A stretch of 64,000 bases of DNA. Source: Lunularia cruciata. Its lineage: Eukaryota > Streptophyta > Marchantiopsida > Lunulariales > Lunulariaceae. The translations under genes and the position numbers were made by a program. The DNA lies in contig OX419755.1 of the NCBI GenBank assembly GCA_948567375.1, forward strand, positions 64,484,944 through 64,548,943, given 5' to 3'. How positions within the stretch are numbered: the stretch's first letter is position 1; each line of letters starts with the position of its first letter. This document shows, in pieces, positions 1 to 10,699 of the stretch. Below the pieces are notes generated by a model, which was given only the letters and a program-made list of their open reading frames with translations, did no database searches and was not told the DNA's origin.

Positions 1-161
1 GCGTTTGAAGGTATTTAACCATGTTAAAGACCACTTACCCCACACACGTCAACAAAAGAGAAAGACGAGGCACATTTTGGAGTGAAGTCTGAAGGGCATC
101 AACAACGGACACTCTCATAAAACAACTCCTGCATATTTAAGAAGAATCGTAAAGAACTTAC

Positions 162-266
162 AACAGCTGCAGCAATGAAACCGGTCACCATTGCAGAACC
201 CCACCCAGAGTTAGTCTTGTCGGCATGCGATTTCCTTACCCTCCGATCATCTTCTTGCCTCGTCAT
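162..266 (-). CDS. Possible first coding exon of an unidentified gene running off the left edge
   Basis: On the minus strand an ATG at 266-264 opens 35 codons that end exactly at a good plant donor (GTAAGT, 161-156). The peptide has a charged N-terminus rich in Arg, Asp and Lys, then a Gly-Trp-Gly motif followed by a hydrophobic Ala/Val-rich stretch that could start a membrane segment. The surrounding DNA keeps CpG dinucleotides, as the genic right end of the window does and the transposon bulk does not. I recognise no family. An acceptor and second exon would have to lie left of the window, and the frame read through the donor soon stops. It could be a chance ORF. Confidence 0.2.
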
Positions 267-1900
267 GTCTTGAACTACGTACAGCTATCGTTCGAGATCT
301 GTCTTCGAAATCATCAATCAAAGAACTAAAACCTACAAACTAAGATCATGGGAGTCCACTTTACTCAAGATGGAATCCCCTTACTGTACCGCTCTTTCCT
401 CTGTCTATGTGCAGGAACGATTTTGATGTGCACGGCGTTTCCAGATTCTCCCCATCCGGTCTAGCAGACCGGCAAACGTGTCCCCTAAACGTGTACTCTG
501 ATCGCGATTTCGTTCGGTGAATCATGAGTGCCACAAGAAAGCTATTTTGAGCGAGAGCACATATGGCTTACAGCCAGATCTCAATCTGATCAGACCTGCC
601 AACTTCTTCAGGCATTTGAGCCACCGCATACTTGGTCTATTCTTGGTCCAATGAGGTTGAAAGTTCCCATCCATGGGTTTCCCATGACACGTGTCTGAAG
701 CCAGACTCTAACAAGGATTAAGGAGTGGCATATCTGGGGGGTTTCAATCGGAGATTTACAGATTTCTACGGGTATACCCCTTTCACCCGTAAAAAGCTTT
801 ACCCGAAATTTTACCTTTCACCCGAAAAGGATAACGATAGGCTCTCGTTTGTTAATAGTCCGTTAAAAAAATTTTAATGGCACCTATCAGTTTATGACTA
901 TAGATTTTGATGGGTATATCCAGCGAAGAGTTACAGGGAGCATTGAGTACGAGAAAAATCTGAGTTTGAAATCCCCTATTATGGACTAGAAGGGACTCGT
1001 AGGCGAATTAGATTAGGGCGTCTCGGTCTCAGTTAGTGAGTTATCGGGTCACATAATCTGCCATAGGAAAAAATAGGGTCACGGATTTCTTTTATGGGAA
1101 GTGAAACAAGGTACAGATTCGGAGTACAAGATGAGCGCTACATCCTATCACTTTATTGACAGTGCAAAAAAATAACACACAAATTCGGTATGGGTTTAGT
1201 GTGTAGGGATAAACATTAATTAGGGCAAACCTGAGGCCCATAACTTCCACGTATCCACTACTTACTAAACGATTGCATTCATTCTGATCTTTGCACGCAT
1301 GACTCGTAAATCGTCTTTTGTCTCGTAACCTTTCTTTGATTTGTCCCAAAATTAATGAAAATTCTCGTATCACTATAATACCAGCCAAATTGCCATAATT
1401 TGACATAGTCTATCCAATTGAGACGAATTGTAAAATGTTTATGGGTAGTGGGCGGAGTAGAGTGGGAGATTCAAATTAAAAAAAGAATTATAGTTCTTTT
1501 ATGGACCCGGGAGAGAGCTCATAAAATGTGAGCAGGGTACTATGAAAAAAGTATTCTCAAAAATGTTTTAATATCGTTAAACTTTTTATGGTATTCAAGA
1601 TTCAATTTATGGATAGGGTTGTCTTTTTTGAGGGAATTTCAATTTCAATATTTGGTTGACACACTCAAGGTTTATAGATTCGATTAGTTGAATAATTATG
1701 AAGTAATTAATTATTTGATGTGTGAAGGAGTATTTGCATGCCATGCATCCTTACGACTTCACAAGGAAAGTTAAAATTTGCCAAGTGACAAAAGGAAGAC
1801 TTAATCCCACCCAAGTCAAGTTGTTATCAAAATTTGAATCTATGAAGTAATCAACCATCATGGATGATTACTATCTCCATGGGTGTGGAGTAAGGATGGG
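267..1900. other. Low-copy intergenic DNA, no gene seen
   Basis: I see no supported coding region. The first ~700 bases are richer in CpG than the transposon-filled interior, consistent with unmethylated low-copy DNA. A short cluster at 776-830 repeats the word CCTTTCACCCG twice, plus a related ACCCGAAA. The small ORFs here match nothing I know. Confidence 0.5.
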
Positions 1901-3048
1901 TTTTGGTGTTGAATCTTCTAACTCTAGATTCACTCTATTCATACATAAATGAAAAAATGAAAAAATTTATACATGCATGTTAACATTGTAGTTATGAGAA
2001 TTTGCTGGATCCACCCTTGGAAAATTACAACCATCCTAGCACCTAGCGTAGACTTCAAAGAAACCTTCTTCAGATTTGGTGTTGGAAATATTAGTATCAA
2101 TGGAATATAGTTTGCAAAATTTGACTCTACAAGTCTACTTCTCCTTGTAGTTTTGTGCAGTTTAGATGGTATTTCCTTTTCACCTATTTCCATTTTTCTT
2201 ATTTCTATTTCTCAATTGGATTCAATATCTCCTCCTTGTTCTCCCACTTCTAAATTTGTTTCCACTTCCATTCTTAGTCCAAGCACAAAATTCCAAAAGG
2301 TGTTGAAAATGGTGAGTGTAGTGCCTTCCAAGACCGTGCTTTCTCCCCTTATAAGTGGCAACAAGAACCCAACTCCACTCTTGATTTCTCCTATATTGAG
2401 CAAAGTGAAAATTGAAAGAGTGATACTAGGTTCAAAATGGTTAGTCATCACTATTCACAAATTTTTGGACTATCTAGATAATACTAAAAAATTCAAGCAT
2501 ATTATGGTGCACCTTGCAAGAATCCAATGCTAAAAACCACTACTTTTAGAATAATGGCACCTTATCTTGTGAACTACGGACCAGGCTTTCTTGAGTCTAT
2601 GAATAAATTCAATTTAAAGAAGAAGTGGCAAAGGGGTATATGCAATCATACAAGGCATATTGAGATTTGAAAGATAAAGTTTTGAGTTCCATGTCATATT
2701 GACATGGAAATTAAAATAGGGATGGAAAACATAGATGATAAATCAAATCATTATTATACACATTTTCACAAGATGGATACTATGTTTAGGAATAGAGCCA
2801 AAATTTCTCCACCAACATTGGTAAGCTTGGGTCTAGGAGCAAATATGACCATTGTTAATTTGCATGAGAGTGGAGGAGAAGACTTGGGAACTATAGTTAC
2901 ACAAAAAGAGGAAGATTACATTCTTGAAAGAGAGTACATTTGAGATCAAGAACTATATAATTTGAATCAGTCCCCTCTATGTAGGATTTAGAGTCATCTC
3001 TTGGAACATTCTCTACCACATAAGGAGATTATAACAATATAGAAAAAG
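1901..3048. other. Unassigned AT-rich sequence
   Basis: It contains short ORFs on both strands (for example plus 2153-2533 and plus 2704-2943) rich in Ser, Lys and Asn, with no domain or motif I recognise. It is probably decayed repeat or gene debris. It directly flanks the solo LTR that begins at 3049. Confidence 0.35.
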
Positions 3049-3767
3049 TGTAATTTTTTGAAGATAGGAGAAACCCCAAGAGAAACACAAGAGAAGAAAC
3101 ACAAGGCTTCATTCCTCAATACTCTAAAGCCCCAAAGGAGCACCTTGTCTTTATTATAAAGCAAAGAGGATCCACTCAAAGGGAGCTACTCCCTTTGATC
3201 AAATACATGGATTTGAGATATGTCAACCAGCTCCACCCTTAGATTAGCTACATAGATTGGTGACATGTCTATCTTTCTTTTATTGGTTGGTTGAACAAGT
3301 TTGACCAAAGGGAATCTTTGAAAAATCTTCTTGTAGGATGCTCAAAATAACATGAGTGAGGTACAATTGGAAAGCTCCCAATGAGACAAACAAGATTCAA
3401 GACAACAAATTATCTGCATGGATTTGTGACATGTCAATATTTGTCCTATTTGGTTGGTCAAACAAGCTTGACCGTAAGGAATCTTTGGTTATATTCCTAT
3501 AGGAAGCTCAGAATAGCATGGGTGAAGTATCATAGGAAAGCTCCTAATGAAAAAAAAACAAGATTTTGAGGCCTAATTCATCCATTTAGACCTCCAAAAT
3601 CAGCTCTAAAGTTTTTAGGGTGCTTTTTTACCTTTGTTCTATTAGTGTAAGTACTCTTTTGGTGATACTTCTATCTGATCTACATAGACCATGATATATA
3701 ACATTCCTTAAGATATTACCAAGCCAATTTCCACCTTTAGATAATTTGTCTAGCTAATGGTATTACA
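3049..3767 (-). repeat. Solo LTR, chromovirus (E) family, with an internal duplication
   Basis: It reads on the minus strand from TGTAATACC (ending at 3767) to the terminus at 3049, and its body matches the LTRs of E2, E3 and E4. No internal domain adjoins it on either side, so it is a solo LTR left by LTR-LTR recombination. The flanks (AAAAG left, ATTAG right) do not form a convincing target duplication. A ~155-bp segment is present twice in tandem (about 3250-3408 and 3409-3565). Each copy holds a version of the GACATGTC ... TTGGTCAAAC block. Confidence 0.8.
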
Positions 3768-4670
3768 ATTAGATGAGGATGAGAGTAGAACACCACATTT
3801 AGACAATAATCCGAGCTTACACCTTGGAGATGATAGTTCATTAGTGAGTTTCACAAGCACTGATGATATATCAGTTCAAGAAAGAGACAAAGGAGGAGAC
3901 ATGAGGGTGAGTTTTGAAAGAGGAGGAAATGTGAAGATGACATTTCTTATAGCATTGTATTTTCTTAAGATCTCGCTAATCACATGAAATTTAGGAGTGA
4001 GACCTTGGAAGTTAAAAAGGGTGTCAAACTAGTACAAATAGAAGCTCTCAACAAATCAAAGAAAAGCACAAAGCTAAAGTGGAAGCATGAAAAATGATCA
4101 AACTTGCAAAGATGGAGAAGTACAAGGCTAAAGTAGAAGCCAAGATAGATAAAGCAAAAGCCAAGACAACTAGAGAAAAAGTTGAAAGATTGTCACTAGT
4201 CCAAAAATTGAGATTCAAGAAGCAAAGAGCCAAAGTAAAACAAATAGGATCTATGACTTTGGAATTTGCTAAGGTGAGAACAACTTAAGTGAGATTAAGA
4301 TGATAATGAGCGTTTATACAACCTTGAAAGCATAGGCCCAAATCATTGAGCCCTATGATCTAAATGCAATGGATTAATCTCTAGCATCTCTTCAAGTGAA
4401 GAGATCTTCTTGTGAGTTTTTGCCTTTCTTCAAATGTTGTAATTCAATTCAGCTAGAGGTGCTACAAGGTGATGCAATACATGTGCTATAAGTTGGAATA
4501 GGGTGGTACAAATGTTGCATGATGGTGTGTTGCATGAACTCCTAGCATTGGGTGCTAGATCCTAGTGCCACAAGTGGATCATGTTGTCGAGTGCCACAAC
4601 ATCACTCGCAAATAGCACAGCAAGGCTTAGCACCCTACTGCCTTGCCTCAACTTGCTATAGCTAGGGCAG
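3768..4670. other. Unassigned sequence with a Lys-rich open stretch
   Basis: Plus ORF 4094-4288 (64 codons) is very rich in Lys, Ala and Glu and could form a coiled coil. Plus ORF 3757-3987 starts inside the LTR and is Asp/Ser-rich. I recognise neither. A loose resemblance to remorin-type coiled coils is too weak to use. Confidence 0.3.
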
Positions 4671-5065
4671 GTCTTGTTGCATAAGGATGGTGATGGTAGC
4701 ATTACCACTAAGGAGCTCAATATCACCATGCAATAGTTTGGATAGAATCCTATAGGGGTAGAGTTGGAGAACATGATCAACAATATTGATGCCAATTGAA
4801 ATGGTAGCATCATTTTTGCCATATTCTTGAGTATGATTGCTAGGAAAATGAAGAATATCAACTCAAAGGAGGAGCTCAAGGAAAATTTCATCATGTTCAA
4901 CAAGGACCAAAATAGTTTCATCAACATGATAGACTCCAACATGTTATGAATAACTTGAGAGAGAAGCTTATTGATTATGAAGTCCATGAAATGATCCTTG
5001 AGATAGATATTGATGGGGATTATCAAATTCACTACAAGGAGTTTGTGGTGCTGATTGCTAAATGA
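4671..5065 (+). pseudogene. Calmodulin pseudogene, intronless
   Basis: The plus frame from 4671 reads like plant calmodulin from the first EF-hand loop to the C-terminus. KDGDG is followed by TTKEL, then an NP...ELENMIN segment, then MARKMK, then KEELKE, then a DKDQN loop, then EKL...EVHEMI, and it finishes with EFVVLIAK and a stop at 5063-5065, the normal calmodulin end. Three stops interrupt the frame (TAG, TAG and TGA between about 4730 and 4800), and one base is missing near 4940, which shifts the frame. Residues 1 to ~17 are not recognisable. Plant calmodulin genes usually have an intron within the codon of the Gly in the first loop. Here the sequence runs straight through, which suggests a reverse-transcribed copy. 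No poly-A tail is evident. EF-hand loops 2 and 4 keep only part of their ligand residues. Confidence 0.8.
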
Positions 5066-5469
5066 TAAGCTTTAGATTTTTTGATAATCAATATCTTATC
5101 AAGTTAAGTTATACCATTTTATTTTTTATGGTTAATAATTAATTACATTTATAGGCTTTCAAAGCTCAGGCCAAGCAATGCATCTCCAAATTTCTTGTTA
5201 CAAGACTACTACACAACATATGTAGAATGAGCCTTGAAACTCTTTAAACTTTGATTGACTTTTGAAAAATACTCAAGAGCCATAATAGCCTTTGATCACT
5301 CTTGGACTTTCAAAAAGGTCATTAATTGTATTCATACTTATTCTCTATTTCTATAACCCCTTACTCAATTAAAAAAAACCCTTGATCACATCATTGTTCA
5401 AAAACCCTTCAATGAATTAAAAAGAATTCCAATCAAGCCATCACATCCTTCTCTTTCTATACATCCCTT
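5066..5469. other. AT-rich spacer, nothing recognised
   Basis: No ORF, LTR or RNA structure that I can support. It lies between the calmodulin pseudogene and the minisatellite-like block. Confidence 0.4.
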
Positions 5470-5865
5470 GATTAGACTCTTGCAAAACTACCTTGATTGG
5501 ACCCTTGCATGCCTTCTATTTTAGGAAATGATGGGAAGTTCAAAAATACCTATATCAATCTCATATGTACCTTTTATTTCTAGAAAATACCTTGATTAGG
5601 CCTTTATATACTTTCCTTTTTGGAAAGTCCTATTTCATAATACCTTGATTAGCCTCTTAAGTACCTTTTAGTTTTAAGGAATGCCTTGATTGTGCCCTTG
5701 AATTTATTCTTTTTTTAAAAAGTTATTTTTAGTAATACCTTCAATAGCCCCTTGGTTACCTTCTATTTTCAGGAAATATCTTGATCACAACCCCTTTCTT
5801 ACCTTCTATTTTTGGCAAGTACCTTGTTTTCAGAAATACCTTAATCAGGCCCTTGTATAACTTCA
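5470..5865. repeat. Degenerate tandem repeat, unit about 55-60 bp
   Basis: Roughly seven loosely spaced copies of a unit of the form TACCTTGATTAGGCCCTTG, then a TACCTTCTATTTT-like segment, then AGGAAAT. Copies are recognisable near 5475, 5585, 5640, 5685, 5740, 5775 and 5840. Units differ by substitutions and indels, so this is an old minisatellite. I see no coding potential. Confidence 0.6.
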
Positions 5866-5963
5866 AATTTTCTGACCTTTGCATAACCTCTACGGAAGTT
5901 AGAAACTACACACTCAAAATTTAACACATACTCCCAATTATGCACACAAACTCTTGTATGTCC

Positions 5964-6649
5964 TGTGAGCTGGCCTATCTCTCACTCAAGATGAACCTCT
6001 AATAGCTATTATGGTAGCACACCATGGACTAAGAAAGCAAAGAACCCCAACTCCATCATACTCCTCCAAGGCTAACACTCCAAGACTCAAACCATTGCTC
6101 ACTAGAGAACTTAATGAGAGAGAGATAGTTGCAAATGAAAGGATGATGAGTACTTCCTCACCCCTAGTTTATATACTTGAAATAATTATGCACCAAAGTT
6201 ACTAATTACTGGAGTAACTCAAATTATTAGGCTAAAATTCAAATAAAGTCAAAAAACTAAAGGAATATCCATAATCATGGGAATATTATCCTAAGCATGT
6301 TGTCTTATCTTGACCCAACCACTAAGTCAAGGATTTCTTCACATGGGCTATCTTTGGACTATAGAAGAATCCAATACAAAAAGGCTTGTGGTCCAAGAGT
6401 TCTCAATTCTTTCATCAAAGCCAAACACCTAAGAATAATACCAAGTCAATGCACTAAAATCCAAAATAATGATGCTCATTTTTTCCACTTCCTCTAAAGT
6501 AAGGTCCCTTCTATCTTAGCTATAACTAACTTTAGCTAATCATGACTAATGTAGAACCATCCTTTATCTCTATATAAATAATATCTCTCAAGTACTTATA
6601 ATACCAAACTTTATCTCAATAACACACACATGCACCAATGGGTGTTACA
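5964..6649 (-). repeat. Solo LTR of the D family
   Basis: The minus-strand copy runs from TGTAACACC (rc of GGTGTTACA ending at 6649) to GGCTCACA (rc of TGTGAGCT at 5964) and matches the 692-bp LTRs of element D throughout. No D internal sequence adjoins it. The 5-bp flanks (TGTCC and ATCCT) are not a clean target duplication. A ~40-bp host sequence containing CTCTTGTATGTCC occurs both left (about 5925-5963) and right (about 6668-6706) of it. Confidence 0.85.
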
Positions 6650-6818
6650 ATCCTCCAACACAACAATAAACACATACCTCTAACTTTGTATAGCTCTTGT
6701 ATGTCCCCATGTTTGCACAAATCTTGCATACCCAAAACATCAAAACATGCATAAACTCCAAGTAGAGAATCAAACACCCAAATTTGCACAAATTTGGTGC
6801 ATAATCCTCTAATAGAAT

Positions 6819-7228
6819 TGTAATGTTATGAGGACAAGAGAACTCCCAAAAGAAATACAAGAGAAGAAACACAAAGTTTCAGCTCTCAATAATCCAATGC
6901 ACCAAAGGAGCACCTTGTCTTTATTATATAAGAATGAGGATCATCTCAAAGGGAGCTTCATCCTTAGATTAGATATATGGATTTGTGACATGTCAGCAAG
7001 CTCTACCCTTAGATTAGTTGTATGGATAGGTGACGTTTAGATCCTTGTCCTATCTAGTTAGTCAAACAAATTTGACTAGATGGAATCATGGGAGAATCTT
7101 CCTATAGGAAGCTCAAAATAGCATGGGTGAGGTACCATTAGAAAGCTCTCATTGAGATAAACATGAGGGAGGAAGCAATGTCTTTCCTACCAAAGGAGGA
7201 AGGAATGATTCAATTTTTGAGGCCTAAT
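6819..7228 (-). repeat. Truncated 3' LTR of chromovirus E1
   Basis: The outer end, TGTAATG... on the plus strand at 6819, is the usual LTR 3' terminus of the E family in reverse. The block with GAGGACAAGAG, the AAGGAGCACCTTGTC signal and the GTCAAAC segment follows. Homology stops at the GAGGCCTAATTCATT block, and integrase sequence starts at once. The U3 part of the LTR, the polypurine tract and the chromodomain are therefore deleted. Confidence 0.75.
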
Positions 7229-9208
7229 TCATTGGACAAGGTCTAACTTCTTGTATGGAAGGAAATTAAGGTGGTTGGGGTGCATGTTTTTGTAGTAAGG
7301 AAAATGGAACACTTGATGGACCTTCATGTGTGGTGGTAGCTCAAGGTGATAAGCCATTATGTTGATTTGATGAAGGATAAGAAAAGGTCTAATAAAATAA
7401 GTTCTTAGCTTACAAGATCCAACTATTATGAGGTTGGTTATGGAGAGCCAGAATTGATCCCCCAATATTGAATTTGATGTGCTTATGATGTGCATTTGCA
7501 TACTATTTTTGTCAATTTTGGGTGATTTGCAACCTGTGCTTGGCATTCTAGAAACAAAAATGTTGACAATATCAACCTTTGAAGCCATTGGGCGGATCTT
7601 TACCGAGCTTGAAGGTGTGAAAGGATGCTCTTTATACATGAGGAAGAATGATGTCACTTGTGTAGATGCATTCATTGAATTGTTGTAGGCAAATTCTACC
7701 ATGGAAGTAAGGTATCCCTACCTTTCTGGCTCCTCTAAGATGAAGCTTTGGAGCATGACCTCAATAGTGCGATTAGCCCACTTTTTTTGCCCATTGGTTT
7801 TTGGATGGTATTCCATGGACATGGGAAATTTAGTTTTGAAGATGCCAAAGAATGTTCTCCAAAACAAACTAGTGAATTGAGTGCCTCAATCTATGATGAG
7901 TACTTGAAACAAGCCATGGTGAGAATAAGTTTTAGTTAAGTATAATTGAGCTAATTGTGGAGCAATCACATCCTTAGTCATAAGACACATATGAATCATT
8001 TTGCTAAGTTGGTCTACAAAGACTACAATGGAATCAAACCTTGAGGTGGTCTTGGGCAATTCACAAACTAGATCCATGTTGATTTATTCCCAATGTTGTG
8101 TAAGAGTGGTAGCAAAGGGTTGAAGGAGTCATATGGAAACCTAAGTAGAAGCTTTATTTTGTTGATAGAGTACGTAACTTTGAATATACTTCATCACATT
8201 GTTGCTCATCTTGGGCCAATAGTAATGGCATTTGAAACATCTAAGGTCTTGACCACTCCAACATGACTTGGAATGGTGAAATGATGACATTATGCTAGGA
8301 AGGTGGTTCTTAGGTCTAGGGCATCTGAGATCCATAACTTGCCATCACAAAAGGTGTGTCCTTGGGTATTGGTTATGCCTTTTGGATGATTGAGCTCTTA
8401 TAATTTGTGGATCAATATTTGTAGTGTAAGAATCCTTGGCTATAATTTTGGGTTCATCTTCACCTCTACCACTAGATTGTTCACCATAGGTATTTGCGTG
8501 ATTGCATCTACAAGTTACTTCTTGCCTTCCACATATGTGATACTCATGTTGAACCATTGTCCACACTTTGCCCATTGAATCTATCAACAAGATAGATGTT
8601 TTTGTGTCTCAAGGTAGACTAGAGGTTTAGGTCTATCTCCACTACAAATGCTTTCTTGCCAAGATAGTGCTTCCAATGCTTGGTTGCAAGGACAATGGTC
8701 AACTCTTCTTGCTTGGTGGTGTGATAGTTGCATTTTGCTAGTAATAGCTTTTAAGAGAAATATGCATTTAGATGCCTTTTGTCATTCTATTCTTGTTGTA
8801 GGACTGCTCTTAGTGCAATGCATGATGTATCTATAACTAGCTTGATTGGATGTTTTAAGTTATATTCAAGATTAGAGCATGTAGTGATGCATCCTTCTTG
8901 TGTGATTCCCATCTACTTCTTCTCCTTGACATGTAGTGTCATTAGAAGCTGTGTGACCTTGGAGAAGTACTTGCAAATTGATGATAAAACCCTACCAATC
9001 CCACAAAACTCTTGAGTTGAATCTAATCTTTTAGAGCATCCTATTTTTGAATGATCTAATTTTTATCTATTAACACTTGAATAAATTTTTCACTTACTCT
9101 ATGCCCCGAGTAGTCTACTTTAGACTTGCCAAACTTGCACTTTGAGATTTTGGCATACAATTAATTTTTTCATAAAATCTAGAGGAATTCTTGTAGATGT
9201 TACTTGTG
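7229..9208 (-). pseudogene. Chromovirus E1 pol remnant: integrase, RNase H, part of reverse transcriptase
   Basis: On the minus strand the piece at 7229-7702 holds the integrase core end (EFAYNNSMNASTQV, MYKEHPFTPSS) and C-terminal region. The piece at 7886-8077 holds the central core (MDLVCELPKT, VLIID). RNase H with tether follows at about 8345-8800, then the end of reverse transcriptase up to 9208. Frames are broken by many stops and shifts. In Ty3 elements these domains copy the RNA and insert the cDNA; this copy is dead. The sequence stops abruptly at 9208 in reverse transcriptase and continues without loss at 24835, because element A is inserted between. Confidence 0.85.
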
Positions 9209-9655
9209 TGTCATGCCATTTATAACATCATACCTAGATTGCTTGGACTCTAGAGTAGTAGTGTTAGTAGTCAAAGGTATTTTGGTAGTTACTCATAGAC
9301 TACTTGTTGACGGTCAGATTTCCTATTTGGGATATTAACTACATGGTGAGGCCCATTATCACTTGCATTGTTTGCATTGTTGGATGTGCCATTAGTGGGA
9401 CCATTAGGGTTAGAGATCCAGGTTGAAATCAAAGGTATACCTTGGAAGTGCAGCTCCAAAGAGCTCACTATTTTGATGTTGAGCCTTTGAGTTCCTAGCT
9501 AGAGTGGATAGAAAGTCTGCAAGTGTCACCTGGAGTCTCTTACCTAGAGTGAGTGTGGCTTGACTATAATCAAGGTCCAATTGTTGGCAGATTGTTGACT
9601 AATAGATCAAGTATTGATCTGATTGAGTGTGATTCAAGTTGTGAACAAACTAATT
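9209..9655 (+). repeat. A1: 5' split repeat of element A
   Basis: It starts TGTCATGCCATTT and is homologous to 24274-24727 (A2) up to the word TAATTA, where the two diverge. Here the sequence goes on into CATCAAAGAAG (leader), whereas A2 goes on into TGTGGCAC (B2). Element B shows the same start (26119) and the same exit into CATCAGAGAAG. This is therefore not a normal LTR with a U3 at its left. Confidence 0.8.
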
Positions 9656-10699
9656 ACATCAAAGAAGTGAGAGTTAAGGGGAAATCAAGTGCAAGAATTG
9701 AGGGTGTTGGTGGTATCTCCAAGCTTGGTGGATTGTGGTTCCTTGATCATGGTTTTGGTTTCCATAAGAGTGATCATATGCGGAGGCATTGACCAATTTG
9801 GAGAGTCAATTTCAATCTATAGAGTTCATTTTGAGCTCAAGAGGTGAAAGCATGGCCAATTTGGTGCGAGTTGAGCTTAGAAAGTGACATTGATGTGGAA
9901 TTGGGAACCCATCCCCATGAATTAGAGATTTGGAGAATCTTGCACATCCAATTTGGCTCAAGTGCAGATTTAGCAAAGGATTTGGTGGTCAGCCAACTCT
10001 AGAGATTTTTGTCAGATTTTACGTCAAATTTTATGTCAAATTTATGCTAGATTTTATGGAGGATTTACATCAGATTTTGGAAAGAGAAAGTTTCATCTCA
10101 TTCTCAAGGATCCTTGTAGCTTACAAAGTAATAGATAACTCCTATTATATCAAATGCCAAATGGTGGTAGAGTCAATCTGGTTTTGATTTATGAGATGGA
10201 GGGTTTTTATTTAGCCTTCTTGTGATTGGACCCCTTCCCTTCTATGCTTCTTTTTTGTGCACCATATCTGTGTGAGGTGCCTTGACTTTAGAGAGTTGGT
10301 GCTTTGGTGCACTCTTGGTAGTGAGGCTGGAGTGATGACCAATCAGACTACTTGTGTTTCTATCCGGTGAGGTAAGAAGTGATGACATGCAGACTATGAG
10401 AGTATGGTTGCCCTTTCTCTTAGTGTAGTTGTCATAGTTAGAGCTACATTAGTAGGTGACATTCAGCTGGTATTGTTGGCACTTGGTGGTGATTCTTGGT
10501 AGTGTACTCACGGTAGTTACAATTGTGGGTTATATTTCCAACTACTTTGTCACAACAAAGTTCCTTGTAGATTTTGGTATAGATAGCACTACAATATACA
10601 ATGAATTTACTTGGAGTGGTGCTTGATATCAGCCTATATCTCAAGTCCTAATGAGGGAGGAGATTGACTCTACGTTGGAGTTTGATATAGGAGTTGATT
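9656..10699 (+). other. Untranslated leader of element A with a primer-binding-like site
   Basis: No coding frame is supported. At 10162-10174 the word TGGTGGTAGAGTC follows ATGCCAAA. The B copy has TAGTGGCAGAGTC at the same place (28139). It resembles the initiator-Met tRNA complement TGGTATCAGAGC, but only in part. If real it would prime minus-strand DNA about 500 bp inside the element. Confidence 0.45.

Noticed and set aside
4094-4288. Remorin-like coiled-coil gene
   Set aside because: Only Lys/Ala/Glu richness is shared; no ordered motif matches and the frame is short.
4562-5032. 156-codon minus-strand ORF
   Set aside because: It is the antisense shadow of the calmodulin pseudogene.
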